A DNA stretch of 64,000 bases. Source: Colivivens sp964452915 (GTDB lineage: Bacteria > Bacteroidota > Bacteroidia > Bacteroidales > Bacteroidaceae). The notes under the pieces are model-generated. The model did no database searches. It was not told where the DNA came from and saw only the letters and a program-made list of their open reading frames with translations. How positions within the stretch are numbered: the stretch's first letter is position 1; each line of letters opens with the position of its first letter. The stretch spans positions 5,430 through 69,429 of the forward strand of contig CAYVNW010000009.1 of the NCBI GenBank assembly GCA_964452915.1, written 5' to 3'. The translations under genes were made by a program, and so were the position numbers. Below are positions 35,125 through 44,455 of the stretch, piece after piece.

Positions 35125-36657
35125 ATGACAATGAAAAGGAATCATATTATTTCCATAATTTATACGGTGCTGGGCTTTGTTGTCACGCTCTTTGGTGGCA
35201 GTCAGACAATCAAGGCACAACACGTACTGACACTCGACTCGTGCCGTTCGCTTGCGCTTTCCGGCAACAAGCAGCTCGGTATTTCACAAGTGAACCGTAA
35301 CATGGCCGAGAATCTCCGTAGTGCAGCACGTACCGACTACCTGCCTAAGGTGGACGCAGTGGGAACTTACCAGCTGACAAGCCGTGAAGTTTCGCTGTTG
35401 AGCAAAAGCCAGCAGAACTCACTCAACCACCTCGGTACAAACATAAGCAACGCTCTTCAAAACGACCTCTCTTCTGCCCTGCCTTCATTGGTGGAACAGG
35501 GCACCATCACTGCCGAACAGGCACAGAACCTCAGTAACTTGTCTGCACAACTGAGTCCGAGCATGGCATCGGCACTCAACAAGGCTGGTCAGAACCTTCG
35601 TAAAGACTTACGGACCAACAACCGTAACCTCTTTGCCGCAGATGTAATAATTCGGCAACCTCTCTACATGGGTGGAGCTATTAAAGCTACCAACCGTGTG
35701 GCTGATATCAACATCAACATGGCTGATGACAATATCGACCTTACAACTCAAAACACTATATACGAAGTGGACCAGGCTTACTGGATGGTGGTGAGTCTCA
35801 GACAGAAACAAATTCTGGCAGACCAGTATCTTGCGCTTGTGGTTAAGCTCCACGATGATGTCGCTAAAATGCTCGAACAGGGAGTGGCTACAAAAGCTAA
35901 TGAACTGACGGTGGCTGTGCGGGTAAACGAAGCGGAAATGCAACAGACACAAGTCGAGGACGGACTTGTGCTGGCACGAATGAATCTATGCCGGATATGC
36001 GGCATTGCTCTCGACAGCGATATCCATCTTGCTGACGAAGACAAAACCGACCTCATTGCTTCATACGGTGAATATACACATGGAAATGGTGCCGATTACG
36101 ACCGACGTCCTGAATTGCGCTTACTAAAAAACACCGTTGAGCTCAGTAAACAAAACACCATAATCATACGCGCGGCCTTTCTTCCGCAAGTATTGGCTAC
36201 CGGTGGCTACTTCGTTTCAAACCCTAATGTGCTAAACAGCTACCGCAAAAACTTCTCGGGCCTTTTCCATGCAGGAGTCACTTTGCGTCTGCCATTATGG
36301 AACTGGGGAGAAGGGAAACACAAGACACGTGTGTCGAAGGCAACTACGCTGATTGCACAGATGGAACTCGACGATATGAAAGAAAAAGTAGACCTTCAAG
36401 TCGAGCAGGCTGAATTCCGTATGAAGGAAGCATATAAAAAACTTAATATGGCAACTCACAACCTCAGTAGTGCAGAAGAGAACCTACGGTGTGCCAACGT
36501 GGGATTTAAAGAGGGCATGATGCAAACTGCCGATGTCATGGAGGCCCAAACTGCATGGCAATCAGCAAGGTCGCAGAAAATTGACGCTGAGATCGATGTC
36601 AGAATGGCACGTGTAAATCTATACAAGACAATGGGTATATTAAACGTAAACAATTAG
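35125..36657 (+). CDS. TolC-family outer-membrane channel
   Basis: A 510-residue outer-membrane efflux protein with a signal peptide (residues 1-~30, ending TIKAQ). Two OEP repeats of helices and beta strands are visible, with LDSCRSLALSGNKQLGISQ at the start and MKEAYKKLNMATHNLSSAEE plus EGMMQTADVMEAQTAWQSA near the end. The first repeat has an inserted Gln/Asn/Leu-rich stretch (~90-155). The start is at 35125 or at 35131, two codons later. With two adaptors and two permeases it forms a tripartite export system. Confidence 0.93.
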   Translation: MTMKRNHIISIIYTVLGFVVTLFGGSQTIKAQHVLTLDSCRSLALSGNKQLGISQVNRNMAENLRSAARTDYLPKVDAVGTYQLTSREVSLLSKSQQNSLNHLGTNISNALQNDLSSALPSLVEQGTITAEQAQNLSNLSAQLSPSMASALNKAGQNLRKDLRTNNRNLFAADVIIRQPLYMGGAIKATNRVADININMADDNIDLTTQNTIYEVDQAYWMVVSLRQKQILADQYLALVVKLHDDVAKMLEQGVATKANELTVAVRVNEAEMQQTQVEDGLVLARMNLCRICGIALDSDIHLADEDKTDLIASYGEYTHGNGADYDRRPELRLLKNTVELSKQNTIIIRAAFLPQVLATGGYFVSNPNVLNSYRKNFSGLFHAGVTLRLPLWNWGEGKHKTRVSKATTLIAQMELDDMKEKVDLQVEQAEFRMKEAYKKLNMATHNLSSAEENLRCANVGFKEGMMQTADVMEAQTAWQSARSQKIDAEIDVRMARVNLYKTMGILNVNN

Positions 36658-36671
36658 AACAATACAGCAAT

Positions 36672-37676
36672 ATGGACAAGAATAATGAAAAGACTGAACG
36701 CTTAAACATCATTGTGGCATTCGTTACCTTCCTGGTAATCGTTGTAAGCGTGGCATTAATCGGATACTTCCTGTTTGGTTACGAACCGGAAGACATACAA
36801 GGACAAGTGGACTGTCGCGAATACCGCATATCTTCAAAGGTGTCGGGACGTATAGTTAAGGTTATGGTTGAAGAAGGTGAATACATTCACGTGGGCGACA
36901 CGCTTGCCATACTTGAAGTGCCTGAGATGGAAGCACAGCAGCGTGTGGCTCAAGCCTCGGAAGGTGCGGCTCAAGCAATGAGTGAGATGGCAGATAACGG
37001 TACCCGTGAGGAACAAATCCGTACTGCTGCCGAACTTGTACAAAAGGCAGAAGCATCAAGGACTCTCGCACTGACTACCTATAAGCGTATGCAAAGTCTT
37101 TACGAGGACGGTGTGACTACGGAACAGAAACGCGACGAGGCCAGGGCGGCCTACGATGCGGCTGAGGCAGCGGTGAAAGCAGCTCAAAGCCAATACGAAA
37201 TGGCATTAAACGGAGCACGGGAGGAGGAGAAACGTGCTGCTGCCGAAAGGGCAAAAGCCGCTCAAAGTAATGTCGACATGGTCAATTCACTTCTCAAGGA
37301 GACTGTGCAAGTATCTGCAGTCAATGGTGAAGTCGACAAAATCTACACTCACGTCGGCGAACTCGTTGCTACCGGCTCTCCAATCATGAACATCAATCTG
37401 CTCGACGATGTTTGGGGAAGGTTCAACATACGTGAGGACAGGCTCAATGGCATTCAGCCAGGGAGCGTCATCATTGCTTACTCTCCCACATTCGACAAAG
37501 AGTATGCAATGGAAGTGTACTACATGAAGTGTGAGGATAAGTATGCTACATGGAAGGCAACGAAACCTGATAAGGGTTATGATGTGAATACCTTTGAAAT
37601 ACGGGCCCGACCACAGAGTGTAAACACCGGCTTGCGCCCTGGCATGCTGTTGATACTTAAAGAGAACAAGAAATAA
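36672..37676 (+). CDS. HlyD-family periplasmic adaptor, second of two
   Basis: A 334-residue paralogue of the adaptor at 31708. It has a membrane anchor at ~12-36, lipoyl halves (SGRIVKVMVEEGEYIHVGDT and SAVNGEVDKIYTHVGELV) and a coiled-coil hairpin containing TEQKRDEARAAYDAAEAAVK and NGAREEE. The matching stretches also agree at the DNA level, so the two adaptors look like a duplication. It follows the TolC gene by 14 bases. Confidence 0.92.
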   Translation: MDKNNEKTERLNIIVAFVTFLVIVVSVALIGYFLFGYEPEDIQGQVDCREYRISSKVSGRIVKVMVEEGEYIHVGDTLAILEVPEMEAQQRVAQASEGAAQAMSEMADNGTREEQIRTAAELVQKAEASRTLALTTYKRMQSLYEDGVTTEQKRDEARAAYDAAEAAVKAAQSQYEMALNGAREEEKRAAAERAKAAQSNVDMVNSLLKETVQVSAVNGEVDKIYTHVGELVATGSPIMNINLLDDVWGRFNIREDRLNGIQPGSVIIAYSPTFDKEYAMEVYYMKCEDKYATWKATKPDKGYDVNTFEIRARPQSVNTGLRPGMLLILKENKK

Positions 37677-37701
37677 AATGGGACAGTCAAAGTGAGAAGT
37701 C

Positions 37702-38520
37702 ATGAGATGCCTGATTAATAAAAAATACAGTTTTCTCGAACCGGATATCCGGCAGATTCCGTCTCACGGTTATCGGGTGGAGAAGGTGTTCTGCAACCGC
37801 CGCAACACAGTAGAGCTCGTATGCTTCCAAGGCAACTACTACGTAGTGAAACAGTATAAAAGGCCTACCCTTGCCAATTGTTTTGTCTACACGTGGCTGA
37901 GAAAACCAAAGACACAGCGCGCATACCGTAACGCCCTTATTCTTCAAGAGCGCGGCATACTGACAGCAGAACCTGTTGCATTTATCGAACACTATAAATT
38001 TGGATTCTTCCACACAGGCTGGTTCATCTCCACCTACCTGCCTTATAAGAATGTACGGGATACATTCGATGACATAACGGACAAGTATGAACGCCGGCGG
38101 TTTGCCATTGCCTTCGTGGAATTCACAAACCGGCTGTTCAAAAAGAATATCATCAATCAAGACTTTAATCACAGTAATATACTGACATATAAGGACGGTA
38201 ACATATATCGTTTCGCATTAATCGACATCAATCGGTTGAAGCTCGGTTGGCACTCCACATACGATGAGACGAAAGCACTCACACAGTTGCGACTCAACCC
38301 GGCTGAAACAAAGGAGGTATTGTCGGTATATGCCCGACTGTCGCAAAAGAAGCTGTGGCTTGTTACGGCACTATACCATCTGAACCAAATAATATCACAC
38401 GGCAAAAGCCGCGTGAAACACTGGCTCAAAGATAAATTAAACATACTACTGTCATTACAAACTATAAATTTCAATACAATGAAGGCACGAAAGGCATTAC
38501 ATTTTTATAAAACTATATAA
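37702..38520 (+). CDS. Kinase-fold protein of the LPS (Kdo/WaaP/InaA) kinase group
   Basis: A 272-residue protein with the bones of a protein-kinase-like fold: Lys K50 (YYVVKQYKR) for ATP, a catalytic loop INQDFNHSNIL with D154 and N159 at the exact HRDxxxxN spacing, and a metal-binding Asp D175 (LIDINRLK). This fits the Kdo-kinase/WaaP/InaA group that phosphorylates lipid A-core sugars at the inner face of the membrane; the substrate is inferred. No signal peptide is present. It lies 25 bases after the second adaptor and before a strong terminator, so it is the last gene of the export operon. Confidence 0.82.
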   Translation: MRCLINKKYSFLEPDIRQIPSHGYRVEKVFCNRRNTVELVCFQGNYYVVKQYKRPTLANCFVYTWLRKPKTQRAYRNALILQERGILTAEPVAFIEHYKFGFFHTGWFISTYLPYKNVRDTFDDITDKYERRRFAIAFVEFTNRLFKKNIINQDFNHSNILTYKDGNIYRFALIDINRLKLGWHSTYDETKALTQLRLNPAETKEVLSVYARLSQKKLWLVTALYHLNQIISHGKSRVKHWLKDKLNILLSLQTINFNTMKARKALHFYKTI

Positions 38521-38588
38521 TCTACATCTAATATCCTTAAAATGAATCTTTACCATGATGCACACACCCTATAATTAATCCGTTCGGA

Positions 38589-38628
38589 ACTTGTTGGTGG
38601 AACAAACACCACCAACAAGTTTGTTTTT
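38589..38628 (+). terminator. Rho-independent terminator of the export operon
   Basis: A 12-bp perfect stem, ACTTGTTGGTGG (38589-38600) with CCACCAACAAGT (38609-38620), 8-base loop, followed by TTGTTTTT. Confidence 0.9.
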
Positions 38629-38763
38629 ATGCCAGCCACAACCGGCAATTCTCACGTTCATCGTCTCCAGACTCCGACGTTCGGCGTATGCAAACTCGGG
38701 ATGTCCAAAACAGGGCAACCTGCATCTTTTTGCGCAAACCGCCTCTTTATAATCGAAATAAAT

Positions 38764-38795
38764 TTGGTCGTTAGAATAAAAAAGTGTTACTTTGC
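38764..38795 (+). promoter_or_regulatory. Promoter of the methylmalonyl-CoA mutase operon
   Basis: TTTG at 38764-38767, a 20-base spacer, and TTACTTTG at 38788-38795 match the Bacteroidota -33/-7 pattern except for one base. The start codon is 151 bases downstream, giving the longest confidently assigned leader in this window. Confidence 0.75.
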
Positions 38796-38946
38796 ATTTT
38801 GGGCATGCAAGTGCATCAGCATAGGCGGGCTCGTGCGAGGTGACGTGAAGAGACTGATATCCTAACTGCATATAGACTCTCAGCCTCTCAAATCCTAAGA
38901 CTGTAAACAGACATTACATACAATTTATTAATTTATACATTTAATT

Positions 38947-40794
38947 ATGGCAGATAAAGAAAAACTCTTCTCGGAGTTCCAGGCCCCTACCACCCAGGAA
39001 TGGCTCGACAAAATCCAGGTGGACCTGAAAGGTGCGGACTTCAACAAGAGGTTGGTTTGGAGAACCAACGAAGGCTTCAACGTACAGCCTTTCTACCGCA
39101 GGGAAGACCTCAAGAACCTTAAAGCGGTTGACTCTCTTCCTGGCGAATTCCCTTATATCAGAGGAAACAAGAAGGATAACAACCTGTGGTTTGTCCGTCA
39201 GAATATTGACGCGTCCGACCTCAAACAGGCTCACGACAAGGCTCTCGACATCCTCATGAAAGGTATCGACTCGCTTGGATTTAAAATTCCTTTCGATCTC
39301 GTTACTAAGGAAAACATAGAGGCCCTTCTTGACGGCATCGAACCACAGTATGTGGAACTCAACTTCAAGACATGTCCTAAGAAGGTTATTGAACTTGCTC
39401 ACATCTTGGTTGACATCTACAAGTCGAAGGGTGCTGATCTTAGTAAGTGCGTGGGCTCTATAGAATTCGACCCAATTGCTAAGATCCTTAAAGCTGGCAA
39501 ACTCTGTGGCGACAAGATTACTATCGCAAGTAACTTGATAGAAGCTCTTGCTGAACTTCCTAATTATCGTTGCATAACTGTTGATTCACTCTTGCTAAAC
39601 AATGCGGGTGCTTACATCTACCAAGAACTCGGTTACGCACTTGCATGGGGAAATGAATACCTTCAGCAAATCACAGATGCAGGTGTTCCTGCCGACGAGG
39701 TGGCTAAACGGATAAAGTTTAATATGGGCATCAGCGTGAACTACTTCATGGAAATTGCTAAATTCCGTGCCGCTCGTCTGCTTTGGTCTCAAATAGTTTC
39801 TCAATATACGGAGAACGAGGAAGTTGCTAAGATGCACGTATGTGCCACTACTTCTACTTACAACCAGACTGTATTCGACAGTTATGTAAACCTGCTCCGC
39901 AGTCAGACCGAAACCATGTCGGCTGCCCTGTCAAACGTTGAGTCGATCGTTGTCACTCCATTCGACCAGACATACGAAAAGCCAACAGACTTCTCTGAAC
40001 GTATTGCCCGCAACCAGCAGTTACTGCTTAAGGAAGAGGCTCACTTTGACAAGATTGTTGATGTGGCTGGCGGATCTTACTACGTTGAACACCTCACCGA
40101 TGCAATAGCTGAACAAGCATGGAAGTTGTTCCTCGATGTTGAGGCAGAGGGAGGATTCCTTAAGGAAGCCAACGAAGGTAAAATACAGGATACTATCAAC
40201 GAGACAAACAAAAACCGTCATGCAAACGCTGCAAAGCGTAAGGAGTTCATGCTCGGAACCAACCAGTTCCCTAACTTCAATGAGAGGAGTGAAGGAAAAC
40301 GCCCAATCGAATCATCTGTTTGTAAGTGTGGTGAGGGTGAAGCAGCTGTCAGCAAACTCAACAGCGAGCGGCTTGCAAGCGAATTCGAAACTCTTCGTCT
40401 CGCTACCGAAAGCGCACCAAAACAGCCTGTCGCTTTCATGCTCACTATCGGAAACCTTGCTATGCGTCAGGCAAGAGCTCAGTTCTCTTGTAACTTCCTC
40501 GCTGCAGCAGGCTACAAGGTAATCGACAACCTGGGATTTGCTACTGTTGAAGAAGGTGTTGAGGCTGCAGTCAAGGCAGATGCCGACATCGTAGTCCTTT
40601 GTTCAAGCGATGATGAGTACGCTGAATACGCCATCCCTGCCTATAAGGCTCTTAACGGACGGGCAATCTACATTGTAGCAGGTGCTCCTGCATGTATGGA
40701 AGACCTTAAAGCCGCAGGCATAGAAAACTTCATACATGTACGCAGCAACCAACTTGAAACTCTTCGTGAATTTAACGCTAAACTGGGAATCTGA
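38947..40794 (+). CDS. mutA: Methylmalonyl-CoA mutase small subunit
   Basis: The small subunit of the heterodimeric, B12-dependent enzyme that interconverts succinyl-CoA and methylmalonyl-CoA; in Bacteroidota this leads to propionate. The 615-residue protein has the mutase barrel domain (residues ~30-430) and a C-terminal flavodoxin-like domain that lacks the DxHxxG cobalamin-binding motif present in the large subunit, as expected for this non-catalytic subunit. A segment EFQAPTTQEWLDKIQVDLKG is at the N-terminus. The large subunit gene begins 2 bases after its stop. Confidence 0.96.
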   Translation: MADKEKLFSEFQAPTTQEWLDKIQVDLKGADFNKRLVWRTNEGFNVQPFYRREDLKNLKAVDSLPGEFPYIRGNKKDNNLWFVRQNIDASDLKQAHDKALDILMKGIDSLGFKIPFDLVTKENIEALLDGIEPQYVELNFKTCPKKVIELAHILVDIYKSKGADLSKCVGSIEFDPIAKILKAGKLCGDKITIASNLIEALAELPNYRCITVDSLLLNNAGAYIYQELGYALAWGNEYLQQITDAGVPADEVAKRIKFNMGISVNYFMEIAKFRAARLLWSQIVSQYTENEEVAKMHVCATTSTYNQTVFDSYVNLLRSQTETMSAALSNVESIVVTPFDQTYEKPTDFSERIARNQQLLLKEEAHFDKIVDVAGGSYYVEHLTDAIAEQAWKLFLDVEAEGGFLKEANEGKIQDTINETNKNRHANAAKRKEFMLGTNQFPNFNERSEGKRPIESSVCKCGEGEAAVSKLNSERLASEFETLRLATESAPKQPVAFMLTIGNLAMRQARAQFSCNFLAAAGYKVIDNLGFATVEEGVEAAVKADADIVVLCSSDDEYAEYAIPAYKALNGRAIYIVAGAPACMEDLKAAGIENFIHVRSNQLETLREFNAKLGI

Positions 40795-40796
40795 TT

Positions 40797-42959
40797 ATGA
40801 GACATAACTTTAATGATATAGACATTTATGCTGGCATCAAGGCTAAGAATGGCCAACAATGGCAAAAAGACAATCATATAGTTGCCAGCTGGAGAACCCC
40901 TGAACAAATAGATATTCAGCCGGTTTATACGAAAGAAGACCTGGAGGAAATGGAGCATCTTGACTTTGCTGCTGGTATTCCTCCTTATCTTCGCGGACCG
41001 TATTCTATGATGTATCCGTTCCGTCCTTGGACTATTCGTCAGTACGCTGGTTTCTCTACTGCTGAGGAATCTAATGCTTTCTACCGTCGTAACCTGGCTT
41101 CAGGTCAGAAAGGACTTTCTGTAGCATTCGACCTTCCTACGCACCGTGGCTACGACCCAGACAACGAACGTGTAGTTGGTGATGTCGGTAAGGCAGGAGT
41201 GTCGATTTGCAGCGTTGAAAACATGAAGCGTCTGTTCGAAGGCATACCACTCAACAAAATGTCTGTTTCAATGACTATGAACGGTGCTGTGTTGCCTATC
41301 CTGGCTTTCTATATTGTTTCAGGACTGGAACAAGGTGCTAAATTGGAAGAAATGGCAGGTACCATTCAGAATGATATATTGAAAGAGTTCATGGTGCGTA
41401 ATACTTATATCTACCCACCTGCTTTCTCAATGAAAATCATTGCCGACATCTTTGAATACACATCACAAAAGATGCCTAAATTCAACTCAATATCAATCTC
41501 CGGCTATCACATGCAGGAAGCAGGCGCAACTGCCGACATCGAGCTCGCCTACACGCTTACCGACGGTATGGAGTATTTGCGTGCAGGTGTCAACGCAGGT
41601 ATAGACATCGATGCCTTCGCACCTCGTCTGTCGTTCTTCTGGGCAATCGGAATGAACCACTTTATGGAAATCGCTAAGATGCGTGCAGGACGTGTGTTGT
41701 GGGCTAAGATTGTGAAGAGTTTTGGAGCTAAGAATCCTAAATCAATGGCTTTGCGTACTCACTCGCAGACTTCTGGATGGTCGCTCACCGAACAAGACCC
41801 GTTCAACAACGTAGGACGTACTTGTATCGAAGCAATGGCAGCAGTTCTCGGTCACACACAGTCACTGCATACAAATGCACTCGACGAGGCAATTGCCTTG
41901 CCTACCGACTTCTCTGCCCGTATTGCTCGTAATACACAGATATACATACAGAATGAAACTCTTGTATGTAAGCAAATTGACCCGTGGGCAGGATCGTACT
42001 ATGTGGAAACTCTCACCAACGAACTTATACATAAGGCTTGGGAGCACATACAGGAAATCGAGAAACTTGGCGGTATGGCTAAAGCTATTGAAACAGGTCT
42101 GCCAAAAATGCGTATAGAGGAAGCTGCCGCCCGTGCTCAAGCTCGTATCGACTCGGGTACACAAACCATTGTCGGTATCAACAAGTATCGCCTCGACCAC
42201 GAAGACCCTATTGATATTCTCGAAATCGACAACACTGCGGTACGCAAACAACAGGAAGAGTCGCTTGCCAAACTGCGTGCAAACCGCGACGAAGCTGCCT
42301 GTAAGCAAGCTCTTGCCGACATCACAGCATGTGTTCAAGAATTCAAAGAAGGCAAGAAGAGTGAGCACAACTTGCTCGACCTTGCTGTAAAAGCTGCGGC
42401 TCTCCGCTGTACTCTCGGTGAAATTTCGGATGCATGCGAAGCCGTTGTGGGACGTTACAAAGCAATCATAAGAACAATCAGCAACGTGTATAGCTCAGAA
42501 AGTAAGTCAAGCGACATGTTCAAGGAAGCATGCAAGCTGACAGAAGAATTCGCACAGAAGAACGGACGGCGCCCTCGTATCATGATAGCTAAAATGGGAC
42601 AGGACGGACACGACCGTGGTGCAAAAGTAGTGGCAACAGGATATGCCGACTGTGGATTCGACGTTGATATGGGACCATTGTTCCAGACTCCGGCTGAATC
42701 AGCGCGTCAGGCAGTAGAGAACGATGTCGACGTGCTCGGTGTCAGTTCGCTTGCAGCCGGTCATAAGACACTTATTCCTCAGGTTATCGAGGAGCTGAAG
42801 AAGTTAGGCCGTGAGGACATACTTATCACTGCCGGTGGTGTCATACCGGCACAAGACTATGACTTCCTCTACAAGGTAGGCGTAGCAGCCATCTTCGGAC
42901 CAGGAACCCCTGTCAGCAAGTCAGCGGTTGAGGTTATGAAGATTCTGAATCAAGACTAA
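40797..42959 (+). CDS. mutB: Methylmalonyl-CoA mutase large (catalytic) subunit
   Basis: The catalytic subunit that binds adenosylcobalamin and rearranges the CoA ester. The 720-residue protein has the barrel domain with RPWTIRQYAGFSTAEESNAF and SGYHMQEAGATADIELAYTL, and a C-terminal cobalamin domain with the base-off/His-on motif GQDGHDRGAKV, then SSLAAGHKTLIPQV and AAIFGPGT. It follows mutA after 2 bases and ends just before a strong terminator, so mutA-mutB is a two-gene unit. An epimerase and carboxylase genes are not nearby. Confidence 0.97.
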   Translation: MRHNFNDIDIYAGIKAKNGQQWQKDNHIVASWRTPEQIDIQPVYTKEDLEEMEHLDFAAGIPPYLRGPYSMMYPFRPWTIRQYAGFSTAEESNAFYRRNLASGQKGLSVAFDLPTHRGYDPDNERVVGDVGKAGVSICSVENMKRLFEGIPLNKMSVSMTMNGAVLPILAFYIVSGLEQGAKLEEMAGTIQNDILKEFMVRNTYIYPPAFSMKIIADIFEYTSQKMPKFNSISISGYHMQEAGATADIELAYTLTDGMEYLRAGVNAGIDIDAFAPRLSFFWAIGMNHFMEIAKMRAGRVLWAKIVKSFGAKNPKSMALRTHSQTSGWSLTEQDPFNNVGRTCIEAMAAVLGHTQSLHTNALDEAIALPTDFSARIARNTQIYIQNETLVCKQIDPWAGSYYVETLTNELIHKAWEHIQEIEKLGGMAKAIETGLPKMRIEEAAARAQARIDSGTQTIVGINKYRLDHEDPIDILEIDNTAVRKQQEESLAKLRANRDEAACKQALADITACVQEFKEGKKSEHNLLDLAVKAAALRCTLGEISDACEAVVGRYKAIIRTISNVYSSESKSSDMFKEACKLTEEFAQKNGRRPRIMIAKMGQDGHDRGAKVVATGYADCGFDVDMGPLFQTPAESARQAVENDVDVLGVSSLAAGHKTLIPQVIEELKKLGREDILITAGGVIPAQDYDFLYKVGVAAIFGPGTPVSKSAVEVMKILNQD

Positions 42960-42973
42960 ACATCTTATATGGC

Positions 42974-43010
42974 AGGAAGGAGCGGGCTGTCCGTTCCTTC
43001 CTCAATTTTT
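42974..43010 (+). terminator. Rho-independent terminator after mutB
   Basis: AGGAAGGAGCGG (42974-42985) pairs with CCGTTCCTTCCT (42991-43002), 12 bp with one wobble, loop of 5, then CAATTTTT. It separates the mutase genes from the transporter gene 29 bases on. Confidence 0.8.
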
Positions 43011-43038
43011 ATATACACACAAAATCAACACACAGGCA

Positions 43039-43941
43039 ATGAACAACAAACTCAAGGGACACTTAGCGGCAGCTGCCTGCTACACCATATTCGGACTGAA
43101 TATTGTAATGAACAAAGACGTGGCAAATTCAGCTGTCGTGTCGCCTTACGCTCTGTTCATGTTAAGAGCCGTTGGAGCAACAGCTTTGTTTTGGATGGTC
43201 TCGCTATTCATCCCTAAGGAGAAAATAGCTAAGAAAGATATGTTGAAAATCGTTGTGGCATCATTCCTCGGACTGTTTGTCCCCCAAATGACCTTCCTTC
43301 TTGCTATTACCATGACAACATCCATAGATACATCCATACTTGGATCGTTCACTCCTATAATGACGATGTTCGTAGCTGCTATAGTACTGAAAGAGCCTGT
43401 CACTTTCAAGAAAGCAGGCGGAGTGGCACTGAGTTTCACTGGTGTCTTGCTATTGATACTTAATTCCGCCAGAAGCACAGGCGGAGTAGAGTCAACGTCA
43501 CCCCACGGTATAGTATTGATGATGCTTAACGGACTCAGCTTTGCCATATATCTTGGTACATTCCGTCCGTTGATATCCCGATACAGCGTCATCACGTTCA
43601 TGAAATGGATGTTCCTGTATTCCACTATTATATGTGCACCATTCTGTCTGACAGACACACTGCAGCTGGATTACAGCAAGCTGACAGGTGTTCTACCGTG
43701 GGAAGTAGCCTACATAGTATTTTTCGCTACATTCGTAGCATATTTTCTTATTCCAATCGGTCAGAAACACCTTCGTCCCACTATCGTAAGCCTCTACTCC
43801 TACCTACAGCCAATCGTGGCAGTAATCATCAGCATCTGCACAGGTATGGACCGCCTGACATGGGAAAAAATCCTCTCCACCATCTGCGTATTCGCCGGAG
43901 TGTGGATAGTCAGTACCAGCAAAGCCCGGAGAAAAACATAA
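43039..43941 (+). CDS. DMT-superfamily (EamA) transporter
   Basis: A 300-residue inner-membrane protein with ten hydrophobic segments arranged as two EamA repeats of five; the second begins about residue 155 (HGIVLMMLNGLSFAIYLGTF). EamA proteins export or import small metabolites; the substrate cannot be told here. It starts 29 bases after the mutB terminator and has no clear promoter of its own in that short gap, so it may depend on read-through. Confidence 0.9.
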   Translation: MNNKLKGHLAAAACYTIFGLNIVMNKDVANSAVVSPYALFMLRAVGATALFWMVSLFIPKEKIAKKDMLKIVVASFLGLFVPQMTFLLAITMTTSIDTSILGSFTPIMTMFVAAIVLKEPVTFKKAGGVALSFTGVLLLILNSARSTGGVESTSPHGIVLMMLNGLSFAIYLGTFRPLISRYSVITFMKWMFLYSTIICAPFCLTDTLQLDYSKLTGVLPWEVAYIVFFATFVAYFLIPIGQKHLRPTIVSLYSYLQPIVAVIISICTGMDRLTWEKILSTICVFAGVWIVSTSKARRKT

Positions 43942-44455
43942 AATAGTAAAGTGCAGGCAGAGTCTATGGCACTGCGACATATAGTATTCTACCAACCATC
44001 CGTCAGCAACAGATGCCGGAGTGGGTCTCCAAGTGGAACTCCATCAAGCGAGCCGCATATCATAGCAAAAAAGGGGCGTGCATACCATACACTCCCTCTT
44101 TCATAAATGTCAGTGATTTTCACGCGCTTCGCAGATCAGCGACTGCGCCTCAGTGTTCCGACGACTTCCCCTCCTCGTCATACCGATATAGTGAGGAGTG
44201 ATTCTTCAGTGCGCTATAATTGTGCAATGCCATAGCGCAATGATGCAATGTTATGAAGATCCACTCGGCCAAGGCCTTGGGATTACGGGTGTGGAAGTGG
44301 CACCTTTCCAAGGGGCTGTGGTGTGCCATGTCTCGGTCTACTGGTGCCATGTTGGTCCGGACGGGAAGCGTATGGTGCAACATATATCAAAAAAATGTCC
44401 TCCCTATTCAGTCGGACTGGAATGGGGAGGACATAGTGGAAAACATGAAATCCAG
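43942..44455. other. Intergenic region, mostly without recognisable content
   Basis: A 514-base stretch between the transporter gene and the converging chimeric RND gene. Apart from the minus-strand terminator at 44388-44434 I find no credible ORF, RNA gene or promoter. Short frames on both strands lack plausible start sites and family features. Confidence 0.65.
44388..44434 (-). terminator. Rho-independent terminator of the collapsed RND operon
   Basis: On the minus strand ATGTCCTCCC (44434-44425) pairs with GGGAGGACAT (44404-44395), followed by seven Ts. The inner part (ATTCCAGTC with GACTGAAT) continues the stem with a bulge. The operon's original end therefore appears intact. Confidence 0.85.

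Larger units (their letters stand above)
38521..38946. other. Intergenic region with terminator, promoter and long mut leader
   Basis: A 426-base stretch holding the terminator of the export operon (38589-38628) and the promoter of the methylmalonyl-CoA mutase genes (38764-38795), leaving an expected leader of about 145 bases. I looked for cobalamin riboswitch motifs in that leader and saw none. A 98-codon minus-strand frame (38575-38871) reads across both elements and is not called. Confidence 0.7.

Noticed and set aside
38800..38946. Cobalamin riboswitch in the mutA leader
   Set aside because: No B12-box-like conserved sequence could be found in the leader.
44150..44383. 77-codon minus-strand frame and overlapping plus-strand frames after the EamA gene
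   Set aside because: No family features, no promoter or ribosome-binding site, and overlapping frames on both strands of a spacer.
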